This document shows, piece after piece, positions 1 to 9,186 of a stretch of DNA of 17,811 bases; positions within the stretch are counted from its first letter, which is position 1; each line of letters starts with the position of its first letter. Location: contig JACQRS010000016.1 in the NCBI GenBank assembly GCA_016206385.1, positions 1 through 17,811 of the forward strand, written 5' to 3'. Made by a program: the position numbers and the translations under genes. Below the pieces are notes generated by a model. The model was given only the letters and a program-made list of their open reading frames with translations. It did not search any database and had not been told where the DNA came from. The stretch is from Candidatus Rokuibacteriota bacterium. GTDB lineage: Bacteria; Methylomirabilota; Methylomirabilia; Rokubacteriales; CSP1-6.

Positions 1-457
1 CCTTGGCCGGGGACAGCTCGTTGTTGATTCCCAGGGTCTCCACCTCGTCGGCTGAGCCGCAGAGGGAGGAAACAGAGCGGTTGCCGTGCTTGGCCACCTT
101 GAGCCCGGCGCCGGCCACCACGAAGGCGGTGGCCGTGGACACGTTGAAGGTGCCCGCGGCATCACCCCCGGTTCCGCACGTGTCGATGAGCATCTCGCGG
201 TCCGTTCCGGTCAGGGCCGCGACCTCTTCCCCGCGCGTCCGCACCCGCACGGCCTTGTGGCGCATGACCTGGGCGAAGCCGATCAGCTCCTCGACCGTCT
301 CACCCTTCATCCTGAGCGCGGTGAGAAAGGCGGCGATCTGGGCATTGGTCGCGGCGCCGGACATGATCGCCTCCATGGCCGCCGCCGCCTCGATGCGGGA
401 GAGGTCCTTCTTCTCCACCAGCGCCCGGACTGCCTCGCTGATGATGGGGCTCGTCAT
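1..457 (-). CDS. trpD: Anthranilate phosphoribosyltransferase, N-terminal part (cut by window edge)
   Basis: This enzyme transfers the phosphoribosyl group of PRPP to anthranilate, the second committed step of cytosolic tryptophan synthesis. About 152 residues are visible. An N-terminal helical region (about 1-65) is followed by the family's PRPP/metal signature CGTGGD (about 94-99), then NVSTATAFV and KHGNRSVSS, all diagnostic of TrpD. The start ATG (455-457) has an AGGAGG ribosome binding site about 7 nt upstream. It overlaps the stop of the receiver remnant before it (ATGA), so the two are probably translationally coupled. The C-terminal half lies beyond position 1. Seen: the motifs and the ribosome binding site. 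Family knowledge: the reaction. The identification is firm because several signatures occur in the right order. Confidence 0.95.
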   Translation of the reverse strand, partial: MTSPIISEAVRALVEKKDLSRIEAAAAMEAIMSGAATNAQIAAFLTALRMKGETVEELIGFAQVMRHKAVRVRTRGEEVAALTGTDREMLIDTCGTGGDAAGTFNVSTATAFVVAGAGLKVAKHGNRSVSSLCGSADEVETLGINNELSPAK

Positions 458-672
458 GGGGAATCCTCCTGGCTGCCGCTGCGCGGGCGAACGGCCGCCA
501 CCGCAGCAAGCATGTCGTCGACCTTCAGGGGCTTGGGGAGAACGCGGTCCACGCCGCAGGCTTTGAGCTGCTCTGGCGAATATTCCGTGCCCCAGCCGGT
601 GACCATGAAGACCGGCACGCCGGGATCCTGCTCCTTGATGGCCCGGGGCACGGGGCGCTTTCGCCGTGGCAT
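454..672 (-). pseudogene. Truncated response-regulator receiver domain (C-terminal half only)
   Basis: From the ATG at 670-672 this reads 72 residues. They match the second half of a CheY-like receiver: a PVFMVTGWG strand (beta-4, with the conserved Thr), a helix, and VDRVLPKPL with the conserved Lys-Pro (beta-5). The first half is absent, including the acidic pocket and the phosphoacceptor Asp. Reading the same frame further upstream gives basic, low-complexity sequence with no receiver similarity. The stop overlaps the trpD start as ATGA. The likeliest reading is a decayed remnant of a longer regulator, kept perhaps as a translational lead-in to trpD. The alternative is a short partner protein that mimics a receiver. 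No good ribosome binding site is visible; there is only a weak GGAG. Confidence 0.6.
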
Positions 673-770
673 GTTCCGCTCCGAAGAACTATTCTCCGGC
701 CTTCCTCCGGGATTTGCACGAGATTTTCCGGGATGGATCGGATTGCGGAAGGCACTACCAGTCGGAGCCG

Positions 771-788
771 TCGCGGGAACGACCGCGA
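771..788. other. Short inverted repeat after the acyl-CoA dehydrogenase
   Basis: TCGCGG (771-776) and CCGCGA (783-788) form a perfect 6-bp stem with a 6-nt loop, 6 nt past the acyl-CoA dehydrogenase stop. There is no T-tract on either strand, so it is not a canonical intrinsic terminator. It could stabilise the 3' end of the operon transcript. The rest of the gap (673-794) shows nothing else I can support. Confidence 0.35.
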
Positions 789-794
789 GCAAAG

Positions 795-1943
795 CTAGAG
801 GCCGAGGAGCTCGCGGGCGATGACGAGGCGCTGGATCTGGTTGGTTCCCTCGTAGATCTGGGTGATCTTGGCGTCGCGCATGAAGCGCTCGACCGGATAC
901 TCGCGGGTGTAGCCGTACCCGCCGAAGATCTGCACCGCGTCCGTCGCCACCCGCATGGCGGTGTCTCCGGCGAAGCACTTGGCCATCGAGGCCTCCAACA
1001 TGACGCGGGAGGCGCCTCGGTCAACCAGCTGGGCCACGTGATGGATCAGGAGCCGGGAGGCGTGGACCGTCATCGCCATGTCCGCCAGCATGAACTGGAT
1101 CCCTTGAAATGAAGCGATGGGCTCGCCGAACTGCTTCCGCTCCTTGGCGTAGGCGAGCGCCGCATCCAGCGCCGCCTGCGCGATCCCGACGGCGATCGCG
1201 CCGGTGGGTGGCCGCGTGAAGTCCAGCGTCCGCATGGCGATCTTGAACCCCTCCCCCTCCTCCCCCAGGCGGTTCTCCACCGGCACCTCGCAGTCGGTGA
1301 GGTGGATGGCCACGGTCGGGGAGGCGCGGATCCCCATCTTCTTTTCTTTCTTCCCGATAGAAAACCCCCGGAAGGTCGGCTCAACGAGGAACGCCGTCAC
1401 CCCTTTGGCGCCCTTGGACCGGTCCACGGTAGCGAAGAGCGTGATGACGCCGGCGTGGTCCCCGTTCGAGCACCAGAGCTTGGCGCCGTTGAGGACGTAC
1501 CGGTCCCCCTTCCGCGCGGCCACGGTCTGGAGCGAGGCGGCGTCGGACCCGGCCCCGGGCTCGGAGAGCGAGTAGGCCGCCAGGATCTCGCCCGAGGCCA
1601 GGCGCGGCAGGTAGCGCTTCTTCTGCTCCTCCGTCCCGGCCAGGAGAATGGGGTAGCCGCCGAGCGGGCTCGCGAGGTAGTTCGTGGCGGTGGCTGCGCA
1701 CGCCCAGGCGATCTCCTCCACGGCCAGGCAGACGGCGAGGGCCCCCATGGCGGTGCCGCCGTGCTCCTCCGGGATCCAGATCCCGAACAGCCCCTGCTCG
1801 GCCAGGATGCGCATGGGCTCTTCCGGATACGCCTCGGCTTCGTCGTACCGGGCCGCCAGCGGCGCGATCTTCTCCCGCGCGATCTGCCGCGCCAGGTCGC
1901 GCACGGCCCGCTGCTCCTCGGTTAGGTAGTACGGGTCGCGCAC
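795..1943 (-). CDS. Acyl-CoA dehydrogenase
   Basis: A 382-residue FAD enzyme that introduces the alpha-beta double bond into an acyl-CoA, passing electrons to ETF. Seen: the N-terminal helical domain (about 1-120), the flavin/substrate motif SLSEPGAGSD (about 125-134), the central beta domain, and the C-terminal helical domain with RKQFGEPI (about 269-276), QIFGGYGYTREYP (about 338-350) and QIYEGTNQIQR (about 362-372). E365 in the last motif is at the catalytic-base position of short/medium-chain members. Length is normal for the family. The start is GTG (1941-1943), one base after the stop of the HpaB-family gene, with GGAG about 10 nt upstream, so the two are translationally coupled. The coupling suggests the same pathway. 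The chain length and branching of the substrate cannot be read from sequence. Confidence 0.93.
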   Translation of the reverse strand: MRDPYYLTEEQRAVRDLARQIAREKIAPLAARYDEAEAYPEEPMRILAEQGLFGIWIPEEHGGTAMGALAVCLAVEEIAWACAATATNYLASPLGGYPILLAGTEEQKKRYLPRLASGEILAAYSLSEPGAGSDAASLQTVAARKGDRYVLNGAKLWCSNGDHAGVITLFATVDRSKGAKGVTAFLVEPTFRGFSIGKKEKKMGIRASPTVAIHLTDCEVPVENRLGEEGEGFKIAMRTLDFTRPPTGAIAVGIAQAALDAALAYAKERKQFGEPIASFQGIQFMLADMAMTVHASRLLIHHVAQLVDRGASRVMLEASMAKCFAGDTAMRVATDAVQIFGGYGYTREYPVERFMRDAKITQIYEGTNQIQRLVIARELLGL

Positions 1944-1944
1944 G

Positions 1945-3384
1945 CTAGAGCTCCAGGTTCGCGCACTCGGCGGCGAAGGCGCGGCAGGCCCCGGCGTCGA
2001 AGCCCCGCAGGATGGTGATCTTCTGGGCCTCCAGCGAGCCCTCCGCGTGGATCGCCAGGAGCTCGTGGTAGCCGCCGAAGTCTGAGGCCATGAGATCGCG
2101 GATCAGGTTGAAGAGCTTGAGCCGGTTGTGGGCCCCGAAGCCCCTTCGTCCGCCCAGGTACTTCTCCACGTCGGCCTTGGTCTCCGGGCTGGTCAGGTCC
2201 TCCTCCGCGGGCCCGGTGACGAGGAGCCCGCCGGCGATGTCCTGCACCCGCTGGACCATCGCGTGGTAGTTCTCGGCGAAGTACTGCTTGGCGATGTTGG
2301 TGATGGTGGTGTCGGGCACCGCCACCCCCGGCCCCTTGAGCTTGCACTCGTGGGCCGCCGCGACCGTCAGCGACCTCACGGTCTCTCGATACGAAATTAA
2401 ACGCGAGAGTTTCTCTCTGACGTGGCCGGCTTGCTCGATCCCGTTCGCCTCCGCCATCAGCAGCGCGGCGCCGATCATGAGGTCCATGAGCGGCAGCTTG
2501 TAGGAGATGGCGGTGAAGCGGTGAAACTCCACGAAGCCGAGTGCCAGGGCCCCGGCATACGGGGCTTCCCCGCACAGGAGCACGCGCTCCCAGGGCACGA
2601 ACACGTCGTCGAAGACGGTCAGCGTGTCGAAGATCTTGTGCCGGGAGGAGATCGGGTGATGGAACGCGGACCTTCCGCCGCCGGACAGGGGACTCACGAT
2701 GAAGCGCAGCCCCGGCGTGTTCGCCGGGATCGCGACCGCAACCGCGTAGTCGGCGTCCGGGTCCCCAAGCGTCCGGGTGGGGAGGGCGACGATCTCGTTG
2801 GCGTAGATGGAGCTGGTGGTGTGGGCCTTGCACCCGCGGATGACGATCCCGTCCTTCTGGCGGTCCACGATGCGGAGGTAGTAGTCGGGGTGCTCCTGCT
2901 CCGCCGGGCCCCGGCTCCGGTCGCCCTTGACGTCGGTCTGGGCGACCGCCATGGCCAAGTCGTTCTCCGCCACATGGCGGTGGTAGGCCTGGAGCCGCTC
3001 GTGGTACGGCGCCTTGAGCTTCTCCTGCATCGCGTGGCTGATGATGGCGTGGGCGAAGAGGAAGTCGGTGCCGATCTCCCTGATGAGCTGGATGATGGCC
3101 CGCCCCGCATACGTGGTCCCGGCGATCAGCTCGCGGCGGCGGAGGAGATCCTCGGCGTTGCGCGGGATCTTGTAGAACCGGTTGATGGTGCGGCCGCCCT
3201 CGGTGACACGGACCAGCTCCCGGTGGTGAGGATCATCGGCCAGGGCGTAGTCGATGGCGCAGTGCCGCGCCCCGATCCCGAGCTCCGGGTGGGCTGTGAC
3301 GTCGGCCACCCGCTCGCCGCGGTAGTAGACGGTGCGGCCGTCCCTCAGGCTCTCGAGGTACTGCGGCGCGGTCCGGAGGGCCAT
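1945..3384 (-). CDS. 4-hydroxyphenylacetate 3-hydroxylase / 4-hydroxybutyryl-CoA dehydratase family flavoprotein
   Basis: A 479-residue protein of the HpaB/AbfD flavoprotein family. The N-terminal segment YLESLRDGRTVYYRGERV, the central GDRSRGP (about 154-160), the IRGCKAHTT segment (about 182-190), DDVFVPWERVLLCGE (about 259-273) and the C-terminal FGAHNRLKLFN region fit the family, and the KAHTT-type segment looks closer to AbfD-like than HpaB-like members. However, from memory AbfD binds its [4Fe-4S] cluster with two Cys near residue 100, a His near 292 and a Cys near 299. Here no Cys occurs between residues 42 and 185; H288 is kept, but the position seven residues on is Tyr. The cluster is therefore probably missing. 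Substrate unknown: it could be a flavin monooxygenase, an isomerase or a dehydratase variant. The ATG at 3382-3384 lies 18 nt after the regulator gene; the ribosome binding site is weak. Confidence 0.85.
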   Translation of the reverse strand: MALRTAPQYLESLRDGRTVYYRGERVADVTAHPELGIGARHCAIDYALADDPHHRELVRVTEGGRTINRFYKIPRNAEDLLRRRELIAGTTYAGRAIIQLIREIGTDFLFAHAIISHAMQEKLKAPYHERLQAYHRHVAENDLAMAVAQTDVKGDRSRGPAEQEHPDYYLRIVDRQKDGIVIRGCKAHTTSSIYANEIVALPTRTLGDPDADYAVAVAIPANTPGLRFIVSPLSGGGRSAFHHPISSRHKIFDTLTVFDDVFVPWERVLLCGEAPYAGALALGFVEFHRFTAISYKLPLMDLMIGAALLMAEANGIEQAGHVREKLSRLISYRETVRSLTVAAAHECKLKGPGVAVPDTTITNIAKQYFAENYHAMVQRVQDIAGGLLVTGPAEEDLTSPETKADVEKYLGGRRGFGAHNRLKLFNLIRDLMASDFGGYHELLAIHAEGSLEAQKITILRGFDAGACRAFAAECANLEL

Positions 3385-3402
3385 GCGATTCTCTGGGCGC
3401 TG

Positions 3403-4798
<1,396 letters not shown>

Positions 4799-4806
<8 letters not shown>

Positions 4807-6100
4807 GCTCGGCTCGCTCGATAGGCAACCGGATGGTGAACGTGGCTCCGCCGCCGGCCTGGCCGCTCCACCGGATCTCCCCTCCATGCTCCTCCACGAT
4901 CTGCCGCGCGATCGGCAGCCCGAGGCCGGTGCCCTGGGGCTTCGTGGTGAAGAAGGGCTCGAAGAGGTGGCGGCTGACCTCTTCGCTGATCCCGATCCCC
5001 GTGTCGCTCACGGCGATCTCCACTCTATCGTCCACGGGCCGGGTGGTGACGCGCAATTCCCCGCCCTGCGAGAGCGACTCCAGCCCGTTCTTGAACAGGT
5101 TCAGCACCGCCTGGCGAAGCAGCGCCCGGTCGAGCAGCAGCGGCGGCACGGCGGGGTCGGAGAGCACGCGCAGCGCGGTGCCCTGCCGCGTCGCCACGGG
5201 CCTGACGAACTCGGCCATCTCCTCGACCACGTCGTTCACCGAGTCCTCCTCGAAGTTGGGGCGCGGAAACCGGGCGAAGGCGAGGTACTCCTCGGTCAGC
5301 GCGTCCAGGGCCTTCACCTGCTCGCGGATCGCCCCCACCAGCCCCGAGGCCTCCTCCATGTCCGTTCCGGAACGTTCCCGGACGATGTCCTCCAGCATCT
5401 CGGCATTCAGCTCGATGGCGCTGATCGGGTTCCTGACCTCGTGCGCGATCTTGAGGGAGAGCCGGCCGACCGTGGCCATCCGCTCGGAGCGGAGCAGCTC
5501 CTCCTGGGCCGCCTCGAGCTGGTCCAACGTCCCCTTCAGCTCCAGGTTGAGCCGCTCCACCTCGGCCCGCGAGGTCCGCTCCCGCTCGGCCACGTGACCG
5601 AGCGCGAAGGCGGGAAGCGCCACGAGCGCCGCCACCACCAGCACCGGGGTCCAGCCGATCCAGGGCTCGGCCAGGTATGCAGCCAGGGCGTAGAGCCCAC
5701 CGGCGAGCAGCGACGCCACCAACCCGACCCGCGGGCCGAAGTAGTAGGCGTTGACCGCCACGAGCGGAAAGAAGAGGAGGTAGAAGAGGCTCTCGCCGCC
5801 GCCCGTGAGCCACAGGATCCAGAACACCAGGAGCAGGTCCACCCCGAGGGCCGCGAGGAAGATGCCGCGCGTGGCAGGCGGCCGCAGCGTGACCAGCGCG
5901 AAGATGCCCGCCTTGTAGGCGACGAACCAGGTCACGAGCCACAAGATGTCGATCTCGTACCGCCGTCGGAGCGGCGGCACCAGGCCGATCGCGGCGAGCC
6001 CGCCCCCCATCACCACGGCGAGCAGCACGGCAAACATCCGCTCGTCGCGCTGCAGGACGCGAAAGACCGCGCTCCAACGCCGCCGCTCCGGGGAGGTCAT
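4799..6100 (-). CDS. Membrane-bound sensor histidine kinase
   Basis: A 433-residue sensor kinase. Five or six hydrophobic segments (about 23-41, 51-71, 78-98, 103-120, 124-143, 150-168) form the sensor region; there is no sizeable periplasmic loop, so it probably senses through or within the membrane. A short coiled-coil (about 171-205) leads to the dimerisation helix with phosphoacceptor H220 in AHEVRNP. The ATPase domain has an N box (NLFKNGLE, N338), a D box (SDTGIGIS, D366), FEPFFTTK and the G2 motif GTGLGLPIA. GGAGG lies about 9 nt before the ATG, and the gene starts 33 nt after the 3-hydroxyacyl-CoA dehydrogenase stop. It overlaps the NtrC-type regulator by 8 nt, which makes them cognate partners. 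The signal is unknown; the location suggests an acyl or short-chain acid. Confidence 0.94.
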
Positions 6101-6133
6101 ACCACCGCGCCTCCGCCGCCCACTGTCACACCG

Positions 6134-6991
6134 TCACGACGACGCATGCGTGTAGAACCCCCGGCCGCTCTTTCTTCCCAGGTACCCCGCGGCCACCATC
6201 CGCTTCAACAGGGGCGGCGGCGCGAAGCGCGGCTCCCTGAACTCCTCGAACATCACCTCGGCCACGTAGAGGGTGGTGTCGAGCCCCACCAGGTCCAGCA
6301 GCGTGAAGGGGCCCATGGGGTAGCCGCAGCCGAGCTTCATGGCCTGGTCGATGTCCTCCAGCGAGGCCAGCCCGGCCTCGTAGACGCGGATGGCCTCGAG
6401 CAGATACGGGACCAGGAGCCGGTTCACGATGAACCCGGTCGCGTCCTTGGCCGCCACCGGGACCTTGCCGATGGCCTGCACCCAGCCCGACGCCGTCTTC
6501 ACCGTCGCGTCGTCGGTGAGGATGGTCCGCACCACCTCGACGAGCTTCATCAGGGGCACCGGGTTGAAGAAGTGGAGCCCCAGCACTTGCGCGGGCCGCT
6601 TGGTCGCGGCGGCCATGGCTGTCACGTTGCACGAGGAGGTGTTGGAGGCCAGGATGGCATGGGGAGGGCAGAGCTGGTCCAGCTTGGCAAAGGTCTCGTT
6701 CTTGAGCTCCTGGTTCTCCGTGATCGCCTCCACGACCAGCTCGCACGCCTTGAGGTCCTCGAGGCGCGTGGTGCCGGTGATCCGCCCGAGGATCGCCCCC
6801 TTCTCCTTGGCCTCGAGCTTGGCTTTGGCCACGAGCCCGTCCAGCGTTCTGCCGAGGTTCCCGAGCCCCTTGTCCAGGAGCTCCTGGTTGGCCTCCACGA
6901 CCACGGTCGGGAAGCCTGCCTGGGCTGAGACCTGGGTGATCCCCGACCCCATCAGCCCGCAGCCGATCACGCCGACCGTCTTGATCGTCAT
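6134..6991 (-). CDS. 3-hydroxyacyl-CoA (3-hydroxybutyryl-CoA) dehydrogenase
   Basis: A 285-residue NAD-dependent enzyme oxidising (S)-3-hydroxyacyl-CoA to 3-oxoacyl-CoA, or running the reverse reaction. The Rossmann motif GVIGCGLMGSGI opens the protein (about 7-18). The catalytic residues align with the human short-chain enzyme by constant spacing: S119 in SNTSS, H140 in LHFFNPVP, E152 in KLVEVV and N190 in GFIVNR. The C-terminal domain carries GYPMGPF and ends in GRKSGRGFY, as expected. The single-domain size of about 285 residues is typical of stand-alone 3-hydroxybutyryl-CoA dehydrogenases. A GAGGGG ribosome binding site precedes the ATG at 6989-6991. With the upstream thiolase it makes the last two steps of a beta-oxidation spiral. 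Preference for the C4 substrate is inferred from size and family. Confidence 0.94.
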   Translation of the reverse strand: MTIKTVGVIGCGLMGSGITQVSAQAGFPTVVVEANQELLDKGLGNLGRTLDGLVAKAKLEAKEKGAILGRITGTTRLEDLKACELVVEAITENQELKNETFAKLDQLCPPHAILASNTSSCNVTAMAAATKRPAQVLGLHFFNPVPLMKLVEVVRTILTDDATVKTASGWVQAIGKVPVAAKDATGFIVNRLLVPYLLEAIRVYEAGLASLEDIDQAMKLGCGYPMGPFTLLDLVGLDTTLYVAEVMFEEFREPRFAPPPLLKRMVAAGYLGRKSGRGFYTHASS

Positions 6992-7074
6992 GCTGAGACC
7001 CCTCGCGCCGCCGCGCCTACGAACCTCACTGCCGAAGCAGGATCAAAGGGGAACGGAGCGACCGGTTCCAACGC

Positions 7075-7383
7075 TCAACGGGGGACGCGGCCTGGAAGCG
7101 CCACCCGCGCCGGAGCCGCCGGACACGGGGGCGCGACAACCACGCCCAGCCTCGCGGTGCCATAGCGGGCGCTGCCATCGGGGAGGATCACCCATTCGAG
7201 AGCGGGGCGGGCAGGAGGCGCAACCGCAAGCGACTCCCTGAATGCCGCCTCAGAAGAGTCCGGCGGGAGGTCGAAAAGCTTCAAGCGAAGCGGGGCCGGC
7301 GAGGGCGGCGGCTCCTGGGCCTGGGCGCCCGGCCCCAGCGCGAGGAAAGCCAGCGCCACCAGCCAGAGGGCGTGTTTACCCAC
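7075..7383 (-). CDS. Small exported protein of unknown function
   Basis: I do not recognise this 102-residue protein. From the GTG at 7381-7383 it starts with a short basic n-region, a hydrophobic core (ALWLVALAFLALG) and an AQA-Q signal-peptidase site near residues 20-23, then a Pro-rich linker and about 70 residues with no known motif, ending in another Pro/Ala/Arg-rich stretch. GAGG lies about 6 nt upstream, and the GTG overlaps the thiolase stop codon (GTGGGTAA), so it is probably coupled to the thiolase. A TTG at 7393-7395 is a weaker alternative start. The single Cys sits late in the protein, so it is not a lipoprotein. Existence as a real gene is likely but not certain, because high GC favours spurious frames; the signal peptide and ribosome binding site are the main support. 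Confidence 0.5.
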   Translation of the reverse strand: MGKHALWLVALAFLALGPGAQAQEPPPSPAPLRLKLFDLPPDSSEAAFRESLAVAPPARPALEWVILPDGSARYGTARLGVVVAPPCPAAPARVALPGRVPR

Positions 7384-8578
7384 GGAGCGCCTCAAACACC
7401 GCCGCGATGCCCTGCCCTCCGCCGATGCAGAGCGAGGCCAGACCGTAGCGCCCCTTCCGGCGCCGGAGCTCGTGGAGGAGCGTCAGCGCCAGCCGTGCTC
7501 CCGAGGCGCCCACCGGATGCCCGAGCGCGATGGCACCACCGTTGACATTGACCCTGTCGCGATCCAGGCCCAGCTCGCGCTCCACGGCCAGGTACTGCGC
7601 GGCGAACGCCTCGTTGATCTCTACCAGGTCCATTTGGTCCAGGCGCAGGCCGGCGCGCTCGAGCGCCTGACGGGAGGCCGGAACCGGGCCGATCCCCATG
7701 ATGTCCGGGTCCACGCCCGCAACGCCCCAGCCAAGCAGCCGCCCCAAGGGGGCAAGCCCCAACTCCCTGGCCTTTGCCTGAGTGGTCAGCACGAGGGCGG
7801 CGGCGCCATCGTTGATCCCGCTCGCGTTGCCCGCGGTGATGGTGCCGTCCTCAGTGAAGGCCGGGGGAAGGGCGTTGAGCTTCTCGACCGTGGTGTCCGG
7901 CTTGATGTGCTCGTCCTGCTCGACGAGGACGGTCTTGCCGCGCGCCTTGACCGGGACGGGGACGATCTCCTCGGCAAACCACCCGAGCTGCCGCGCCGCG
8001 GCCGCGGCGATCTGGCTCCGGTAGGCGAAGTCGTCCTGCTCCTTGCGGCTGATGCCGTACTTCCTGGCCAGGTTCTCGGCGGTGCCGGACATGGGGAGGC
8101 TATTGTAGCCATCGACCAAGGCGAGCCAGAGGTTGTCTTCGAGCTGCCCCTGGCGGAAGCGCAGCCCCCAGCGCGCGCCCCGGATGACGTGGGGCTGCTG
8201 CGACATGCTCTCGGCGCCTCCCGCAAGCACGACCTCGGCCTCGCCCAGGAGGATGAGCTGGGCCGCGGAGACGATCGCTTGAAGCCCCGAGCCGCACAGC
8301 CGGTTCACGGTCAGCGCCGGCACCTCCAACGGGCAGCCCACCTTGAGCCCGATGTGGCGGGCGAAGTAGATGTCCGCTCCCGAGGTCTGGATGACGTTGC
8401 CGAAGACGACGTGGTCCACCTGCTCGGGGCGCACGCCGGAGCGCTCCAGCGCGGCCCGGGCGGCGATGACACCGACCTCGACTGCCGGCACGTCCTTGAG
8501 GCTTCCCCCGAAGCTCCCGAAGGGCGTCCGGGCGCCGCGGAGGATCACGATCTCCTGGTCGGTGGGTCGCCGGTTCAT
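7376..8578 (-). CDS. Acetyl-CoA acetyltransferase / 3-ketoacyl-CoA thiolase
   Basis: A 400-residue thiolase, cleaving 3-ketoacyl-CoA with CoA or condensing two acetyl-CoA. Seen: nucleophile C95 in NRLCGSGLQAI, the GGAESMS segment, NASGINDGAAA, INEAFAAQ, H354 in GGAIALGHPVGASGAR and C384 in SLCIGGGQGIA. All catalytic residues of the biosynthetic/degradative thiolase family are present and the length is typical. The ATG (8576-8578) has AAGGAG about 8 nt upstream, and that ribosome binding site overlaps the apt stop codon (TAAGGAG). This ties thiolase translation to apt. Downstream come the exported protein and the 3-hydroxyacyl-CoA dehydrogenase, so it likely completes a beta-oxidation or acetoacetyl-CoA route. 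Direction of flux cannot be told from sequence. Confidence 0.95.
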   Translation of the reverse strand: MNRRPTDQEIVILRGARTPFGSFGGSLKDVPAVEVGVIAARAALERSGVRPEQVDHVVFGNVIQTSGADIYFARHIGLKVGCPLEVPALTVNRLCGSGLQAIVSAAQLILLGEAEVVLAGGAESMSQQPHVIRGARWGLRFRQGQLEDNLWLALVDGYNSLPMSGTAENLARKYGISRKEQDDFAYRSQIAAAAARQLGWFAEEIVPVPVKARGKTVLVEQDEHIKPDTTVEKLNALPPAFTEDGTITAGNASGINDGAAALVLTTQAKARELGLAPLGRLLGWGVAGVDPDIMGIGPVPASRQALERAGLRLDQMDLVEINEAFAAQYLAVERELGLDRDRVNVNGGAIALGHPVGASGARLALTLLHELRRRKGRYGLASLCIGGGQGIAAVFEALRG

Positions 8579-8590
8579 GCGCGCGGCTCC

Positions 8591-9115
8591 TTAATCGTAC
8601 ACGATGAGGGAGTGGATCGGGTAGCTCTTCAGCTTCTCCCGCCCGTGGAGGAACCCCAGCTCGATCAGGAACACGACACCGACCACCTGGCCCCCGAGCT
8701 GCTCGATGAGGCGCAGCGTCGCTGACATGGTTCCACCCGTGGCCAGGAGGTCATCCACGGCGAGGACCCGCTGCCCGGGGTGGATGGCGTCCTCGTGGAT
8801 GGCCAGGGCATCGCGCCCGTACTCCAGCTCGTACTCGACCTCGATGGTCTTGCCGGGGAGCTTGCCGAGCTTCCGCACGGGAACAAAACCGGCCTTGAGC
8901 GCGTGGGCCAGGGCGCCGCCGAAGATAAACCCCCTGGACTCCACCGCGACGACGAGGTCGATGCGGGACCACTGGTACTTTTCGGCGAGCCGATCCACCA
9001 CGTATCGGAACGCATCCGCGTCCTTGAGGAGCGTGGTGATGTCTTTGAACAGGACCCCCTCGGTCGGGAAGTCCTTGATCTCGCGGATCTTGCCCTTCAG
9101 CTCTGCCAGTTCCAC
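8591..9115 (-). CDS. apt: Adenine phosphoribosyltransferase
   Basis: A 174-residue purine-salvage enzyme that makes AMP from adenine and PRPP. The N-terminal KDFPTEGVLFKDITTLL (about 14-30), VAVESRGFIFGGALA (about 56-70), flexible-loop RKLGKLPGKT (about 81-90) and the PRPP-binding loop VLAVDDLLATGGT (about 117-129) are classic for Apt. The start is GTG (9113-9115), and its position relative to the first motif matches other Apt proteins. No Shine-Dalgarno sequence precedes it. Instead a good -10 box lies 7 nt upstream, which would place the transcription start at or one base before the GTG, i.e. a leaderless message. It is the first gene of the acyl-CoA array but probably unrelated in function. 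Confidence 0.95.
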   Translation of the reverse strand: MELAELKGKIREIKDFPTEGVLFKDITTLLKDADAFRYVVDRLAEKYQWSRIDLVVAVESRGFIFGGALAHALKAGFVPVRKLGKLPGKTIEVEYELEYGRDALAIHEDAIHPGQRVLAVDDLLATGGTMSATLRLIEQLGGQVVGVVFLIELGFLHGREKLKSYPIHSLIVYD

Positions 9116-9122
9116 GGCCGAA

Positions 9123-9152
9123 ATGATACCGCCCGATGCCGCCGGGGCGCAA
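9123..9152 (-). promoter_or_regulatory. Predicted sigma-70-type promoter of apt (leaderless)
   Basis: On the minus strand, TTGCGC (9147-9152) and TATCAT (9123-9128) are separated by 18 nt. The -10 box matches the consensus at five of six positions, the -35 box at three of six. Only 7 nt lie between the -10 box and the apt GTG, so transcription should start at or next to the start codon. It would drive apt and the downstream thiolase array. Confidence 0.5.
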
Positions 9153-9186
9153 CCGAAAAGCGCGGGCTTGCCGGGTGGGAAGGCTG

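Noticed and set aside
579..600. Sigma-54 -24/-12 promoter
   Set aside because: GG and GC elements are present on the minus strand but 12 nt apart rather than 10, and the site is inside the receiver remnant. No convincing match was found in other gaps either.
771..788. Intrinsic terminator after acyl-CoA dehydrogenase
   Set aside because: The stem is only 6 bp and no T-tract follows, so I list it only as an inverted repeat.
673..978. Upstream extension of the receiver remnant to 978
   Set aside because: The added residues are basic low-complexity sequence overlapping the acyl-CoA dehydrogenase in another frame; they do not contain the missing first half of the receiver.
4807..4887. Longer N-terminus for the NtrC-type regulator
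   Set aside because: The extra 27 residues are Pro/Ser/Gly-rich and lie before the first receiver strand; the ATG at 4806 overlaps the kinase stop in the usual coupled way.
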